Source: Salticus scenicus
Lineage: Eukaryota > Arthropoda > Arachnida > Araneae > Salticidae
Length of the DNA stretch: 64,000 bases
Direction: 5' to 3'
Assembly (NCBI GenBank): GCA_963930645.1
Contig: OZ005656.1
Location: 192,090,979 to 192,154,978, forward strand
The position numbers and the translations under genes were made by a program. This document shows positions 1 through 10,906 of the stretch, in pieces; the stretch's first letter is position 1; every line of letters begins with the position of its first letter. The notes under the pieces are model-generated. The model searched no databases. It was not told the origin of the DNA and saw nothing but the letters and a program-made list of their open reading frames with translations.

Positions 1-899
1 TACACTTCTAATAATATATTTCTTTAAAGATTTTTTTTTTCCTTTTTTAAAGAAATAAATATAAGAAAGAAGTTAAAATACATTTAAAAAACAAAATATA
101 CATTTAAAATTTAGACGTTTCGAAAGCATATTCGTATTTGCATTCATTACATGAATACATATAAGTTTGTCTCGTAAATAAAACAGTTTTTGTTTTTAAT
201 ATATATATCATTGAGACGGTTTGATGTTTGTGTACGTTAAAGAATAAAGAAGTGTTTATACATGCTACATTACTTTAATAAACAAAGCTTTGACCACAAA
301 TTTACTGTGATCAAAATAATTTCCAACACGATCCATCCGATAAACGCGACGAGCCCGAGAAACGAACTTTAATTTTAGCAATATTTTGCTTCGAGTTTCA
401 CAGATACTACACCAGGCGGCGATCGGATCGTTTTCATATACTCGGCCGAATTAATGCGGAATGGAAAGCTTCAGATTTCGCGCTCGCTGGCCTATCTAGT
501 GTTTCATCCTTATCTCCTAATCCGTGGCCGCACCAAAATGTTGAAAACACAAATGCCAATTTTCATATATTTTGAAATCTTCCCGTTTCAACTTTAAAAG
601 CATTTAGATTAATTTATTTTATTTTGAATTTTTAAATTTAGACGTTTAAAGTCTTTTAAATGAAATTTCAGGATTTTGTAAGATCAATAACTATATATTT
701 GAAAGTAATAAGACAATTCCTTTGTTTTAAATTTTTATTCCATAATAACTGTGACTTTGATTTCGTGATTAGGAAATTGAAAATAAATACTGTTGAGCTA
801 TGTTCCAATAATAGATCTTTTAAACTTAAAAAATATATATATAAATAATAAACCAATTTTTCACTATTTGATTCTGTATTAAAAAACTTTTAATAGAAA
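1..899. other. unassigned AT-rich sequence with a GC-richer block
   Basis: No coding region is supported here. The 62-codon frames at 660-848 (+) and 668-856 (-) lie on opposite strands of the same AT-rich DNA and have no recognisable motif. The block at about 325-545 is clearly richer in G and C than its surroundings. It could be a fragment of a host exon or of a SINE, but I could not match it to anything. Confidence 0.4.
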
Positions 900-2347
900 T
901 TTGATGTTTTATTATGTTACATTATGGGATAAATTTTAAATAACACAAAGCTTACAAACGGTACAGTAACCAAATGCAAATATGTCACAACAAAATTTAA
1001 ACAGAAAATTTATGGTAAAAAATCTTTTTAAAATTATTAAATATTCATAATAATAATAATAAAACGGTTGTCGAGTGCATAATTGCTGTTTCATGCAATC
1101 AGTTTCGCTGTAACGTGTTTTCTAAAACATGATATTTAACTAGAGGTGTACGTACTCTTGAATATTGAAATGCGAAAACAAGTGTTACAGGGTTAAAATA
1201 TAATTTTAGCAGCGAAAAACTAGAAAAAGATATTTAATACTTATGAAGAAAGACTTAACATATTAGGATCGGATATATTCCTCTCTTGTACCGTAAGCCA
1301 CGCCTTTTCACAATTTTTCTAAAACTTTATAATATAAAACAAAATAATTTTGCATATTTGTAATTAAATCATTTAAGTTTTGTCTTCAATAATCGATGTA
1401 GTAAATACTATTGTGATTTATGCATACCAGCGTCACATATAGAGTCAAATAGGAATATGCAAATTAGTCTTTTTTTTTTAAAATAGTGTTTCAGCGAATC
1501 AGAGCGAATTCAGCGAATTCAGCATCAGATTTTCTTTTGAAATTCTTTCACAATCCCTCACCTACATTGCGATAACTTTACAAAAATATGCCAATTTGTA
1601 TAATAAACATCGAAATATTGCTTAGGAAACAAAAAAAGATAACATTAAGGTAAATTAAAATAGTTTTCCGTCAAATTATATACAAACATTTACTTATAGA
1701 GGATACAGATTATAACAAGTGACGGCCCCCTAACAGGAATAAAAAGTGAAATATCACTGTAACTCAAAAAATAATGTTAGGAACGAGCTGTAAATTTGGA
1801 AACCCATGTTTTTGATGATGCCCGTTCTATTCGTGCAAAAATTAACATAGGTCATAATTCATAATTTTTTCAAATATGAATGTATTAATAATTTTCATAA
1901 TTCAACAAATATTTTTTTAGCAAAAATTTGCATGGAATATGTTTGGGTCACTTCATTCCAACGAATAAAAAAAACAGAATTTAAATATCATAATTATTTC
2001 GGAAGATATGATTTAATGTTTGTCACATTTATTTAACATTAGCATCCCCAAACTTTGACAGCTTATAACTCTATGAAAAATTGAGCGAAATATATAAACT
2101 ATACCATTTTCCGTGATGATTTGATCCAAAAAATTCAAATAAATTATAAAAAATGGGGTTACCATTGAAAAAAATGAAGTTGATGTCAGTTTTAATATGT
2201 AGACGACCCCCTAAGTAAAATCTAACTATAACATTATAAACTAGACGTTATTACAAACTGATTGGTACCAGTCGCATGTTTCTACGATAATTTACGGCAA
2301 AATTAGGTGGGGGGGGGTGGCGTTTTTTTTTTGGGGGGGGGTGACTG
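900..2347 (+). mobile_element. Tc1/mariner-type element, right-hand part
   Basis: The right terminus reads GGTGGCG, T/G-runs, GTGACTG and then TA at 2348-2349, the same end as the element at 34038-37037. About 1.2 kb (roughly 1130-2347) is recognisably the reverse complement of 34038-35240, and 1720-2347 also resembles 18060-18692. The left terminus is not in this copy, or it lies before the window. No transposase frame is visible, so it is non-autonomous. The start at 900 is approximate. Confidence 0.6.
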
Positions 2348-2349
2348 TA

Positions 2350-3010
2350 CATAATATGAAAATAGTAATATACACACAACGTTGTTTGGTTTTAACAAAA
2401 AGTTTCTTATAGCATCCCCATATGTTATAGATTTAGAATAATGAGTTTGGACTTACTGTTCGTTTTTAAATCATGCTGATAACAGAAACACACAGAGATC
2501 AACCACTGAAAAACATGATTTTGGGGTTCAGGCGATCTCAAAACATGTAAATATAGTAAAAACTCAATTTCGAAAATTTGAACACAAAAGAATACTTTCT
2601 CTACCTTTACTTGGGTAAATTTTTTATTCTAAAATCAAGTTTACATGTATTTGTCACTGTAAGTACTATTAAAATATTCTATTATTCAATTACCCAAATG
2701 TGTTTTAAAACATAAATTTCATAAAATGTTATAAAACGTCTTGCTGAAATACATAATAAGTTTAAAAAAAAAAAAGTATGGTGTGACACTTATATTACTT
2801 TCTTTTATTCTGCCAATGAATACTACTAAAACAAATTGCAGATTAAGGGGAAAGATAACAAGTACTGTATACAAACTTACGCTAAAAATGAATTCAAATA
2901 ATGTTTACGAATATATTTATATATATTTTATTTACTTGTAAATATAACAAAACTTAATTTAGATAATTTGATTCTAAAGCAATATTTTCTCTACTACACT
3001 TATGGATAAG
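2350..3010. repeat. repeat shared with 18695-19345
   Basis: This stretch directly abuts the transposon end at 2347 and is a close direct copy of 18695-19345, for example around the phrases CATCCCCATATGTTATAG and CACACAGAGATCAACCACT. The 66-codon frame at 2741-2941 is not preserved as a meaningful protein in the other copy. Either the repeat unit is larger than the TA-flanked element, or both loci descend from one duplicated segment. Confidence 0.7.
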
Positions 3011-3029
3011 TTAAAGGGGAAAACAATTC

Positions 3030-3367
3030 AGTTATTTTTTTGCCCTCGAAATTCCAGGACGCCGCCATCTTTGTCCCAAAATTCAATGAAAATAATAATA
3101 TGGTCACTCTGAAAGAAAGTAATCTCTGTAGTAGTAGTAGGTGATTGCCATTTCTCAGGGAAATGCGCTAGGCATCTAGTATTACGGAGTATTGCGTAAA
3201 CACGTGCTACAACCCCTTAGAGACCCTCGCAGAGGGAATGACCTACAGGACATTAACTCAACAACTAATCAACCATCTCCTACTTATCATTGCAAGCAGT
3301 TCCTGATGATGGTCTCAGTCCTTTTTGTGTTAATTATCTTTCTGGTCTTATTTTTATTATTTTTTGT

Positions 3368-3411
<44 letters not shown>

Positions 3412-3420
3412 GCATTCCTG
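3030..3420. repeat. interspersed repeat R2 with a (TA)n tail
   Basis: The block around 3040-3250 matches 20930-21110, sharing GGGAAATGCGCTAGGCATCT. The block 3190-3390 matches 60590-60780, sharing GATGATGGTCTCA and TTAATTATCTTTCTGG. A (TA)n tract runs about 3371-3410. The 96-codon frame across this repeat runs into translated (TA)n and is not a gene. Confidence 0.65.
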
Positions 3421-3570
3421 AGGGAAAGTCCACCATGTCTGAAAAATGTTATTTTTGGGGAATGATGTTAATGATGGTCTAACGAATGGTCTAATGAACA
3501 TTTGTCATGAATAAAAAAAAATTGGACACGGTTTTATTTCCCACTCTGTTATCTCCTTCATAGTAACTCG

Positions 3571-3767
3571 CATACTTGCCAACATACTAATAAATATTCC
3601 GTAGTGTTGTTAGTCCCGTCTTCTTTTTCACACGAGAATCTTTTTAGAGTATGGTTCTTCTTATTTAGTTGCAATTGTATTTGAAGACTATTATTCTAAA
3701 AGTTTTCTAGTGTGAAAAAAAGGCGGGACTAACAACATTACATATTAATTTGGTTGTTGCAAGTATG
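3571..3767. mobile_element. palindromic MITE, family A
   Basis: The element is a near-complete inverted repeat of about 197 bp. It starts CATACTTGCCAACATACTAA and ends with the complement (TTGCAAGTATG). The flanks share AACTC. It is one of about a dozen family A copies in the window; the arms pair through GTTAGTCCCG and CGGGACTAAC. Confidence 0.8.
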
Positions 3768-3873
3768 AACTCTACATAGTATTTAATGCCTCTATATAAA
3801 AGAAAATATGCACGTCAAGAACATGGTGCTAATTTCTTTCATAAATGGATATGGTTCCCTTTACTTCCGGAGT

Positions 3874-3904
<31 letters not shown>

Positions 3905-4329
3905 ATTTCAGGATTCTCTGTTTTTATTTTATTTGTTTCATTTCACGATAATATTTTCCTGTGGGTTTTAGATTGGTATTTTGCTTAAAACTGCGTACCA
4001 AAAACTGAAAAACCTGCATTTCTCTTCTCAATACTTTAGCGATAGTTCCTGATTATGTCCTATCGCATTTAGAGCTTTTTATTTAATATTCAATCTTATT
4101 ATTATGCTATGGTACAAAAATCTTTTGCTAATCTCAACTTAAAAGGTTCATTTCATTAATCTAAGATCGATTTCTTCCCCCTTATAATACTATTCCTTAG
4201 CATTCTTCTTTTCTACAGCATTACATTGCACTTTTTTCATGTTTTCTACAGGTAATGTAATCTAATAAATTTTAAAATTAAAGTAAGTTATATTATTAAT
4301 CTTCTAAAATTAAATCAATTTAATTTAAC
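3768..4329. other. no gene seen; AT-rich with a short (CA/TA)n
   Basis: Apart from a (CA)n(TA)n microsatellite at about 3876-3904 I see no coding frame, inverted repeat or match to other parts of the window. Confidence 0.4.
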
Positions 4330-5430
4330 TAGTTACTTTGTTGGCATATGTGTGTTTCTGTGGTGATTTATTTGACTGTCTATTCTTCGTTCTCCTTCTC
4401 TTCATTTTAATCAAATAAATTATAAATTATATTTACATAGATAGATTAAGTAAGTAATCTGCATTAAATCACGTTCGCTACTGACTTTGTAACTGCAATC
4501 GACAGTATGTTTAAAAGAATAGTAATTGGAACTTGTAAAAGCAAAATTTATTAAATTGTTCTCGATTGAGTACTAGGATTTAACATGGACGTCACATTCC
4601 CATATAAAAGTTAATATTGAAAATGCATTCACAAACTTAAAAAGTTTTTAAAATTTGTAAAGAATTTTCTCTCAGACTACGCTTTAAATCTTCTGATAAT
4701 TACGGGTAAATATTTAAATTAATTATATATTGTACACACATCACATAGTGTCTATTCAAATTTAGCACAGTATGAAAGATGTGTAACGCAATTTAAAATG
4801 AACTTCACGCAGTTTTTAGCTATTGTTCTATAATAGCTGAATTCTTTAGTGCGACCCTGTAATAATCAAAATATACATGCTTTTAAAAATCATACTTTGA
4901 ATGAAATATACTTTTGTCTACGTAAAATATATGTTAATTTTATTCTGTTTATTGCAGTCTAAAGATATTATTTTGCAACAATAGAAAACTGCACCCATAT
5001 ATAATTCAACCATTTCATAGACATAATGTATTTGAATTCTTTTGGGTGTTCTTGTACAGGAACAATGCAGTTGTTATTAAAGAATTTTTTCCTTATATTC
5101 GTTGGCAGCAAAACTACAAGTTAATGATTAAAATTCATTATCGGACGTGTTTTGTTTTAATCAATGAAAATATAAAGTGCACAAAATGCACTTAGCTTAC
5201 TTATCATATTTCATAACTTCAAGTTAAAAGGTTAAATAAATTAAAATAAGTTGAATATTTTGAAAACAGGAACAGATTTAACAATTGTAAAATTTCTAAA
5301 TTTCAAAATGAAAAATAAATAAATAGTAAAAATTAGATTAGTTAATGAATAATTCTCATAAGAAATTTCTCAATAAAATAACTCGGTGTTTGACTGTTCG
5401 TTGCGGAGGAATTGCAAGAAGTAGGAGGAG
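4330..5430. repeat. interspersed repeat H1, uninterrupted copy
   Basis: It is similar in the same orientation to 28285-30320 and then 32303-32560, where the second copy has been opened by several insertions. Anchors are TTTAAAAGAATAGTAAT, TTTCATAGACATAATGTAT, GGAACAATGCAG and CAAAATGCACT. This copy supplies the empty sites near 4885 (TTAA) and 4928 (TA) for elements present in the other copy. No coding potential is evident. Confidence 0.7.
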
Positions 5431-5438
5431 CCTTAACG

Positions 5439-5857
5439 GCCCTTTTAACTTACCGTCGCCGGAAGCCCGAGCCAATGTTATTATATGGGGAAATTTTCTT
5501 TACAAATAACTTATTAACTAATACATATTTTTAAATTCTGTTTTCACATTCGGAAAATTCCCAACTGTTAAATTGACGAACCTTTTTTAAAAATGTATTT
5601 TTTAAATTTTTAATATTTTATTTTGAAATTGCAAAATGAAAAAAATTCACATATTGAAAATTCGTATTTTGTAGCTTCAAAATAAAAAAATACAAAAATA
5701 ATTTTTTAAAAAACGTTCGTCAGTTTAACAGCTGGGACTTTTCAGAATGTGAAAACAGAATTTAAAAATATGTATTAGTTAATAAGTTATTTGTAAAGAA
5801 AAATTTCCCATAGAATAACATTAGCTTCGTCTTCCGGCAGCGGTGAGTGAAGAGGGC
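5439..5857. mobile_element. palindromic MITE, family B, in repeat H1
   Basis: This is a 419-bp inverted repeat beginning GCCCTTTTAACTTACCG and ending GGTGAGTGAAGAGGGC. It is flanked by CCTTAACG and CCTTAAGA (6 of 8 identical). The matching unfilled locus lies near 32555-32575 (ACACTTAAGGACACTTAAGA). The inside is AT-rich and itself folds, with AATTCTGTTTTCACATTC and its complement in the two arms. The 8-bp duplication is compatible with hAT, but no transposase is present. Confidence 0.75.
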
Positions 5858-5859
5858 CC

Positions 5860-6266
5860 TTAAGAACGTAGAATATTTATCTTTGCCGACAGTAAAAGCA
5901 CATGTTATTCTGTTCGGAAAATTTTACCAAAATAACTCATGAACTTTTTTTCTTTTTCGTTTTCACATTCAGAAAATTAACATCCGTACAATTTGAGCTC
6001 GTATTGTGCTATTTGGTATTTTATACATTCAATATTTCATTTTACATCCAAACAATAAGCAAAAAGTGCTCTTAGTTAATTTTTTGCATTTTAAAACTGA
6101 AAATTAAAATATTAAAAATTTCAAAAATAAATTTCTGAACGTTGAAAAGGAATAAATAAGTAAATAAAAAAAATTAAGTGATGGTGGGTAATTCAACAAA
6201 TTTTCTTATAGAATAATATGGAATGGAATTTGACCGTCACTGAAGATAGAAATTGTACGTTCTTAA
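5860..6266. mobile_element. palindromic AT-rich MITE, family C
   Basis: The left end TTAAGAACGTAGAAT pairs with the right end ATTGTACGTTCTTAA. The interior carries the same CATTCAGAAAATTAACATCC theme as the family B interior. Related stretches are 32572-33040 (truncated at the right) and the right half at 15297-15427. Confidence 0.6.
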
Positions 6267-6344
6267 TGCCGCTTTCTATTAAGTAGTTGTTTAGATCTAC
6301 GTTTCGAGTCCTTACGTGGCAGGCACTGACTGCTACTGTATCAT

Positions 6345-6581
6345 TCCTATCAACATCTTAATTAATATTCCGTAATGCTTTTAGCCCCATGTTTTTTTTT
6401 TTTTTTTTTTTTTTTTTTCATACTAGTAAAATTTTAGAGTAAAAGTCTTCAAATTCAATTTCGATTAAATAAGGCAAAAAAGGCAAAAAAAACTTAAAAG
6501 ACACTGGTGTAAAAAAGTAAAAATAAAAAAAGGCGGGGCTAACAATATTACGGAATATTAATTAGGATGTTGGCAAGCATG
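6345..6581. mobile_element. palindromic MITE, family A, with long T tract
   Basis: The arms match family A: ATTAATATTCCGTAATG at the left, and GGCGGGGCTAACAATATTAC plus GGATGTTGGCAAGCATG at the right. A run of about 26 T at 6391-6418 has enlarged this copy. Confidence 0.75.
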
Positions 6582-6589
6582 CTGTAGCG

Positions 6590-7330
6590 ATTTTCATGCA
6601 GTTTGAGATTCATAAAAGCCGGTATATCGCAAATTTGTGAAAGTTTTCCCTGTTATACATTTTTTTTTCTTTTTTTAAAAACTCGTTTATAAAACTGAGT
6701 GTGAAAAATAATGTATAAATCAAAAATTTTGCCGGAAAATCTTCAAATTCTTGAAAAAATTTTCTGGCTACTGCCTTGGTCACATGTGCGATGAAGGTGC
6801 TCAATTTTCTGCTACAATTTATTTTTTATTTATTTATTTATTTTTTCTTAATTTATTTTAGAAGGTTTTTAATCTATTTCAGGGAATTTCAAAGCAAGCA
6901 CCAAAGTGAAATCATCATTTATTTCCTTAAAATGCATTTTTTTTATATTTTCTGATGATGCAAAATATCGTTTGTGATGCAATTCGCAGTATCCACCCAT
7001 CTCGTAAGTTGTACATCGGTAACAAGAATAGGTGTCTTTAATTAAGGTTGTCCAAACACCTCAACTACTGTTGACATATGCTCCTTAATGACATATTCCG
7101 TAAAGACTATTTAAATTAAATTTAAAAGTTTTAAACACGAATATGTAAAACCTCCTCTTTTCAACAATGCAATATAGTCAAGAAATGTTAAAGGCGGAGC
7201 TTAATGTTCAAAATAATATAATATATACCAACATGAAAGTACCAATTAAGTTAATAATGGTATGCGCATGTTTGCATTTGTCCATCTTTCTGAGCACTTC
7301 TGCTTATGTTTTTATAAATATTTATTCATA
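6590..7330. repeat. interspersed repeat R3, empty-site copy
   Basis: It matches 24290-24623 and then 26970-27490, for example at AAGCACCAAAGT, TTCGCAGTATCCACC and CAACAATGCAATATA. Around 6940-6965 it lacks the two DNA elements (24624-26813 and 26831-26969) that interrupt the other copy. The 64-codon frame at 6610-6804 is a by-product of this repeat. Confidence 0.7.
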
Positions 7331-7559
7331 AACAATTAAAATTATTCTGAATATATGTATATACATTTCCTTTTAAAGCAAAATTCACATAAATTATTCA
7401 GGGTTGCGACAGGCCGCAAATTTCTCCTGAGTGTAGAATTTATTTTTCCGGGATTTTTTTTTTTTTTTTGTAAGTTTGCACGATTAATTAAGTAAAAAAT
7501 TATTATATATAAATATATTGGTGAAAGATTCAAAGAAAAGAAGCGAGTCTGTCGCCACC

Positions 7560-8038
7560 CTATTAACAAAGCTGGACAACGGTGCTGTTGGCGGGTCATA
7601 CTTCCATGGAGTTGACAGACTCACATTTCTGTATACGTTGCCAATCTAAGCTTCTCAATAAATTAGCTGCGCTAACAAAATTTGTTCCGTTATCACAGTA
7701 GATAACAGAGCATCTTCCTCTGCGAGCCACAAATCTTCTCAAACCCATTAGAAATGCTTCTGTTGAAGCAGAGGTCACTAGTTCAAATGAGTAGCTCTAT
7801 ATATTGCACAAGTAAAATTCAAAATCCAACTCTTCTTATCGTTCTTAAGATACAAAGGACCAGCCATATCTATGCCTGTAATTTGAAGTACGGCAGAACC
7901 TTTCACTCTGTTTTCACGTAAAGAAGCACTAGATGTCCATAAAGCCCTTGAATTAAATCTTTTACAAATCACACAGCTGGCTAACACAAGCTTTAAACTC
8001 TTTCTTCCGTTGAGGATCCAATAACTTTCTCTATGCAA
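7560..8038 (-). pseudogene. BEL/Pao integrase fragment
   Basis: Two frames, 7778-8038 and 7596-7778, cover the start of the integrase core. The first contains a CxxC (ASCVICKRF) and the first catalytic Asp in ITGIDMAGPLY. The second contains the second catalytic region as YCDNGTNFV, where families usually have SDNGTNF. The two frames overlap by one base and together lack the third catalytic Glu. Sequence similar to the next conserved stretch (PPTAP) can be followed to about 7540 in another frame and is then lost. The product cannot be functional. Confidence 0.85.
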
Positions 8039-8299
8039 ATTTAAGAGGATTTGTAACTCCGCATGACAGTTTTTTACATGGGTATAAAAAATAAGTCGAT
8101 TAACAACTTCATGCTTTTAAGGGAAAATTATGGGTTGGAGAAAATCTTTACGATCTTTCCTGAAAGTTATTTTAGTTTTCAAACGAATGACATCGTAGTC
8201 ATCTTTACAGGTTTGTAATGTCTTTAATCTTACATCACTTTTCGAAGAGAAAGAATCCTTTTGAACCATACATAGTGTTTTTATTTCAGCTTCCAAAAA

Positions 8300-8640
8300 T
8301 TAAATAGCCGTCAATTCACCTTTACTCCTCTTATCAGGATTTAAGCAATTATGCTTAAAGCGAAGAATCCAAGCAATTAGACGTATGATATTTTCATAAC
8401 TTGAAAAATAGCGGTAATACCAATTATTGTCGGATAGAAATTCAAGATTCGTCAGCATACAAATAGACTTTGACCTTTCTTTCTAAATTTCTACCTCATC
8501 CCAATTTTCATTGGAAGTGTTCGTGTGATTGCTAAATTCTGTTGAATATTTCATCCAATGTAGGCCCTTCCACCATCTGATGAAAGCTAATTGCTTAGCC
8601 TTACAGCCTCTTGACGGCGTCTGCTGGATTCTTGTCCCTT
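8300..8640 (-). pseudogene. BEL/Pao region between RNase H and integrase
   Basis: Translation of the minus strand gives a stop-ridden but recognisable BEL pol linker: a KNPAD motif near 8630, a region similar to WWKGPTW near 8555, and a stretch similar to NNWYYRYFSSYENIIRLIAW near 8430-8375. Several frameshifts separate these. It bridges the RNase H fragment at 8748-9026 and the integrase fragment at 7560-8038, so the pol order is intact although not readable. Confidence 0.7.
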
Positions 8641-8747
8641 GGTATATGTTTCCATGATAAAGGACTGCTTAATTTTTGAATCTCTTGAACCCGATTTTGG
8701 ACAAACACAGACCAGTTTTCATTTCTGGATATCCAAGTACGCACTGT

Positions 8748-9026
8748 TCAGGAATCGCTCCAGTAATACCTCTTCATTTCCTGCCAACCCAGAGCATCAA
8801 CAACCGTTTTCGCCAAACGAACGTCAATAGTAACTGCTAATAGCTCAATTCTTGGTACAGTCGTGTTCTTTAAAAGCGCAACTCGGGATTTTGCAGCAAG
8901 CAGAATTATTTCCACTTGATCTTCCTTTTCTAACCTCAATAATACTACTGCTGCGTAAGCATCTTTACTTCCATCAATGAAAGTATGAATTGTGCATGCA
9001 TGTAAGTTTTCTGGAGTGGTATGCAT
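8748..9026 (-). pseudogene. BEL/Pao RNase H-like domain fragment
   Basis: The 92-residue frame has the BEL RNase H hallmark THTFIDGSKDAYAAVV, with the first catalytic Asp in FIDGS, and then AKSRVALLKNTTVPRIELLA with the conserved Glu. It ends with the third region (YYWSDS). The fragment reads well but is isolated by stops on both sides. It belongs to the same element as the reverse transcriptase just upstream on the minus strand. Confidence 0.85.
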
Positions 9027-9071
9027 ATACCTTGGTATCTTAACATCATTTAAATATTTAAGTTCTTGAAA

Positions 9072-10041
9072 CTATAATAGGAATTCTTTTTGCAAACCAC
9101 CAGTTATTTCGTCATCCCAATTAATTCCTAATTTCCAAGACTTCTGTGACATCAATTTAAGATAAAGCATCACTGGAAAAGTAAAACCAAAATTATAAAA
9201 AATTTTATGAACTGCCGATAACATACCTCGCTTGGTAATCCTTTCTGTGTTGAAATCGTTTAGCCATTTCATGTTGACTTTTAATGAATCGGAATCCTTA
9301 TCCCAAATCAGACCCAATACTTGCGTTTCCTTCTGGTTCGATGTTTCATCGTGATCACCAGTGTATTCCCACTGTCTTAAATCAAAACCATCATCTGCCA
9401 TTATTTTCTTTGAATCCGAGACAAATTTCTTTAGATCTTCTTCACTGTGCACACTACTGGCGACATTGTCTACATAAAAACTATGCAAAAGCCTTTGCTT
9501 GAAAATTTTCTCAAAACTTGCACTATTTTTGATGTGATTATTCATTGACTGATGATAAAAGAAAAGGGCTACATTTTACACCGAAAACGACTCGTGCGTA
9601 TCTAAACACTCTAAGTTTCTTCTCTTTTATATCTTTCCACCGTAGAAATCGTAGGAAATTTCTATCCTTTTCACAAATGCTAATTTGAAGAAACGCTTTT
9701 GTAATATCAGCGGTCACACCGAATTTTCTTTCTCTAAAACGCAGGAGAATATCTGGAATAAGCTCAATCAAATTTGGGCCATACTGCAAACACTGGTTTA
9801 GAGATGGATGGTTTACCAGCTTTCCTGAAGCATCAAAAACCGGACAGATAAGGGTTGTACCACTGGTCTCTTTAATAACTGGGTGAAGAGGTAAATAATT
9901 ACCATAAGAGTTAACTTTGATTGCAAGAACTTTTTCTATGATCCCCTTATTCAACCAGTCCATAAATATATTTTCATATTTTTCGTGAATGTTCTTAGCT
10001 AATAACTTGGAAGTTGTACTTTCTAAACGTCTTACAGCCAA
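9072..10041 (-). pseudogene. BEL/Pao reverse transcriptase, frameshifted
   Basis: Two frames that overlap by a few bases (9538-10041 and 9072-9545) cover the polymerase. The first holds LPLHPVIKE, PVFDASGK, the catalytic Asp in VTADITKAFLQI and the FGVKCSPFLL motif. The second holds the active-site motif, read here as FYVDNVASSV. The family has Y-x-D-D, so the second Asp is Asn in this copy. Together with the frameshift this makes the enzyme inactive. The thumb-like region (DGFDLRQWEYTGD and onward) is well kept. Confidence 0.9.
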
Positions 10042-10077
10042 ACTGAAATTATCGGGTAATGCAGATGTGTCGTCAGC

Positions 10078-10906
10078 TCAAGGAAGGCAAATTTCGTAAC
10101 GACCATACTTGTTAATTTTTACTGTTTCTAAGAAATGTTCCTGTGCTTGACGTTCAATCTCACTTTTAGATTTCTTTTCTATAGTATCTGTTATTCCGAT
10201 CAAGTCCAATCTCCATAAGTTTGAGATATCAGCTTCGTTTACAAACAAAGACGTCATCATCATTGCTAAATTATCTTTGAGACTTCGGTGTGAGGCGCCT
10301 TGCCCATCAATGTCCAACCAAGATATATTTCTATAGCAACAAGACAAGATGTCAACACTTTTTTTTTTTTTGCCAGCTAACGTCTTTCCCATAATATCAG
10401 CACCAATCAATATTTTGATAAGTTCATGGCATTGATTTACATCAGATAATTCGATTCCCTATTCCTTCAACTCTTTAATCCACGGACCTTTAGTGACTTG
10501 TTGAATGTTTTCGCATATAGTAATTTGATCCATCACTTCAAAATTGCAGGTGAATTTCTCACTCATATCCTTAACCTTTATTCTGTAACAATTATGTTGG
10601 CATTCCTTTATTGTAACTCCGCCAAACAATGAATGCATCTTTTTTTCTTGACGAAATTTCATTCTCAAGAAATTTCATTCTGACGAAATTCATCTCTTCT
10701 GCTATGCTTTTAAAAATATAAGATTTTTGGGATGCAGAATCTAACAAGAAACAAATTGTCTTCTGTTTGCTTTGCGAAATGAGTTTCACTTTTAAGGTTT
10801 GAAGGAATACTTTAGTATTTTGCTTATTAAAATTTGCCATGTTTACTTCACTTATTGACTGAATTTTCTTCAACCTTTTCTTGTGCCGTTTTACCTTGAG
10901 AATCAC
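10078..10906 (-). pseudogene. BEL/Pao protease region
   Basis: The frame 10592-10906 contains CFLLDSASQKSYI, the retropepsin site of BEL/Pao elements, usually LLDSGSQ. Continuations lie in 10459-10668 and 10078-10410; the latter includes LIGADIMG-type sequence and a lysine run coded by an A/T homopolymer near 10360. Frameshifts separate the pieces. It sits between the zinc-knuckle gag end and the reverse transcriptase, as expected. Confidence 0.75.

Noticed and set aside
325..545. GC-richer block considered as an rRNA fragment or exon
   Set aside because: I could not match it to any rRNA region or protein with confidence.
3192..3482. 96-codon frame with a hydrophobic middle
   Set aside because: The middle is repeat R2 followed by translated (TA)n, and the frame is not kept in the other R2 copies.
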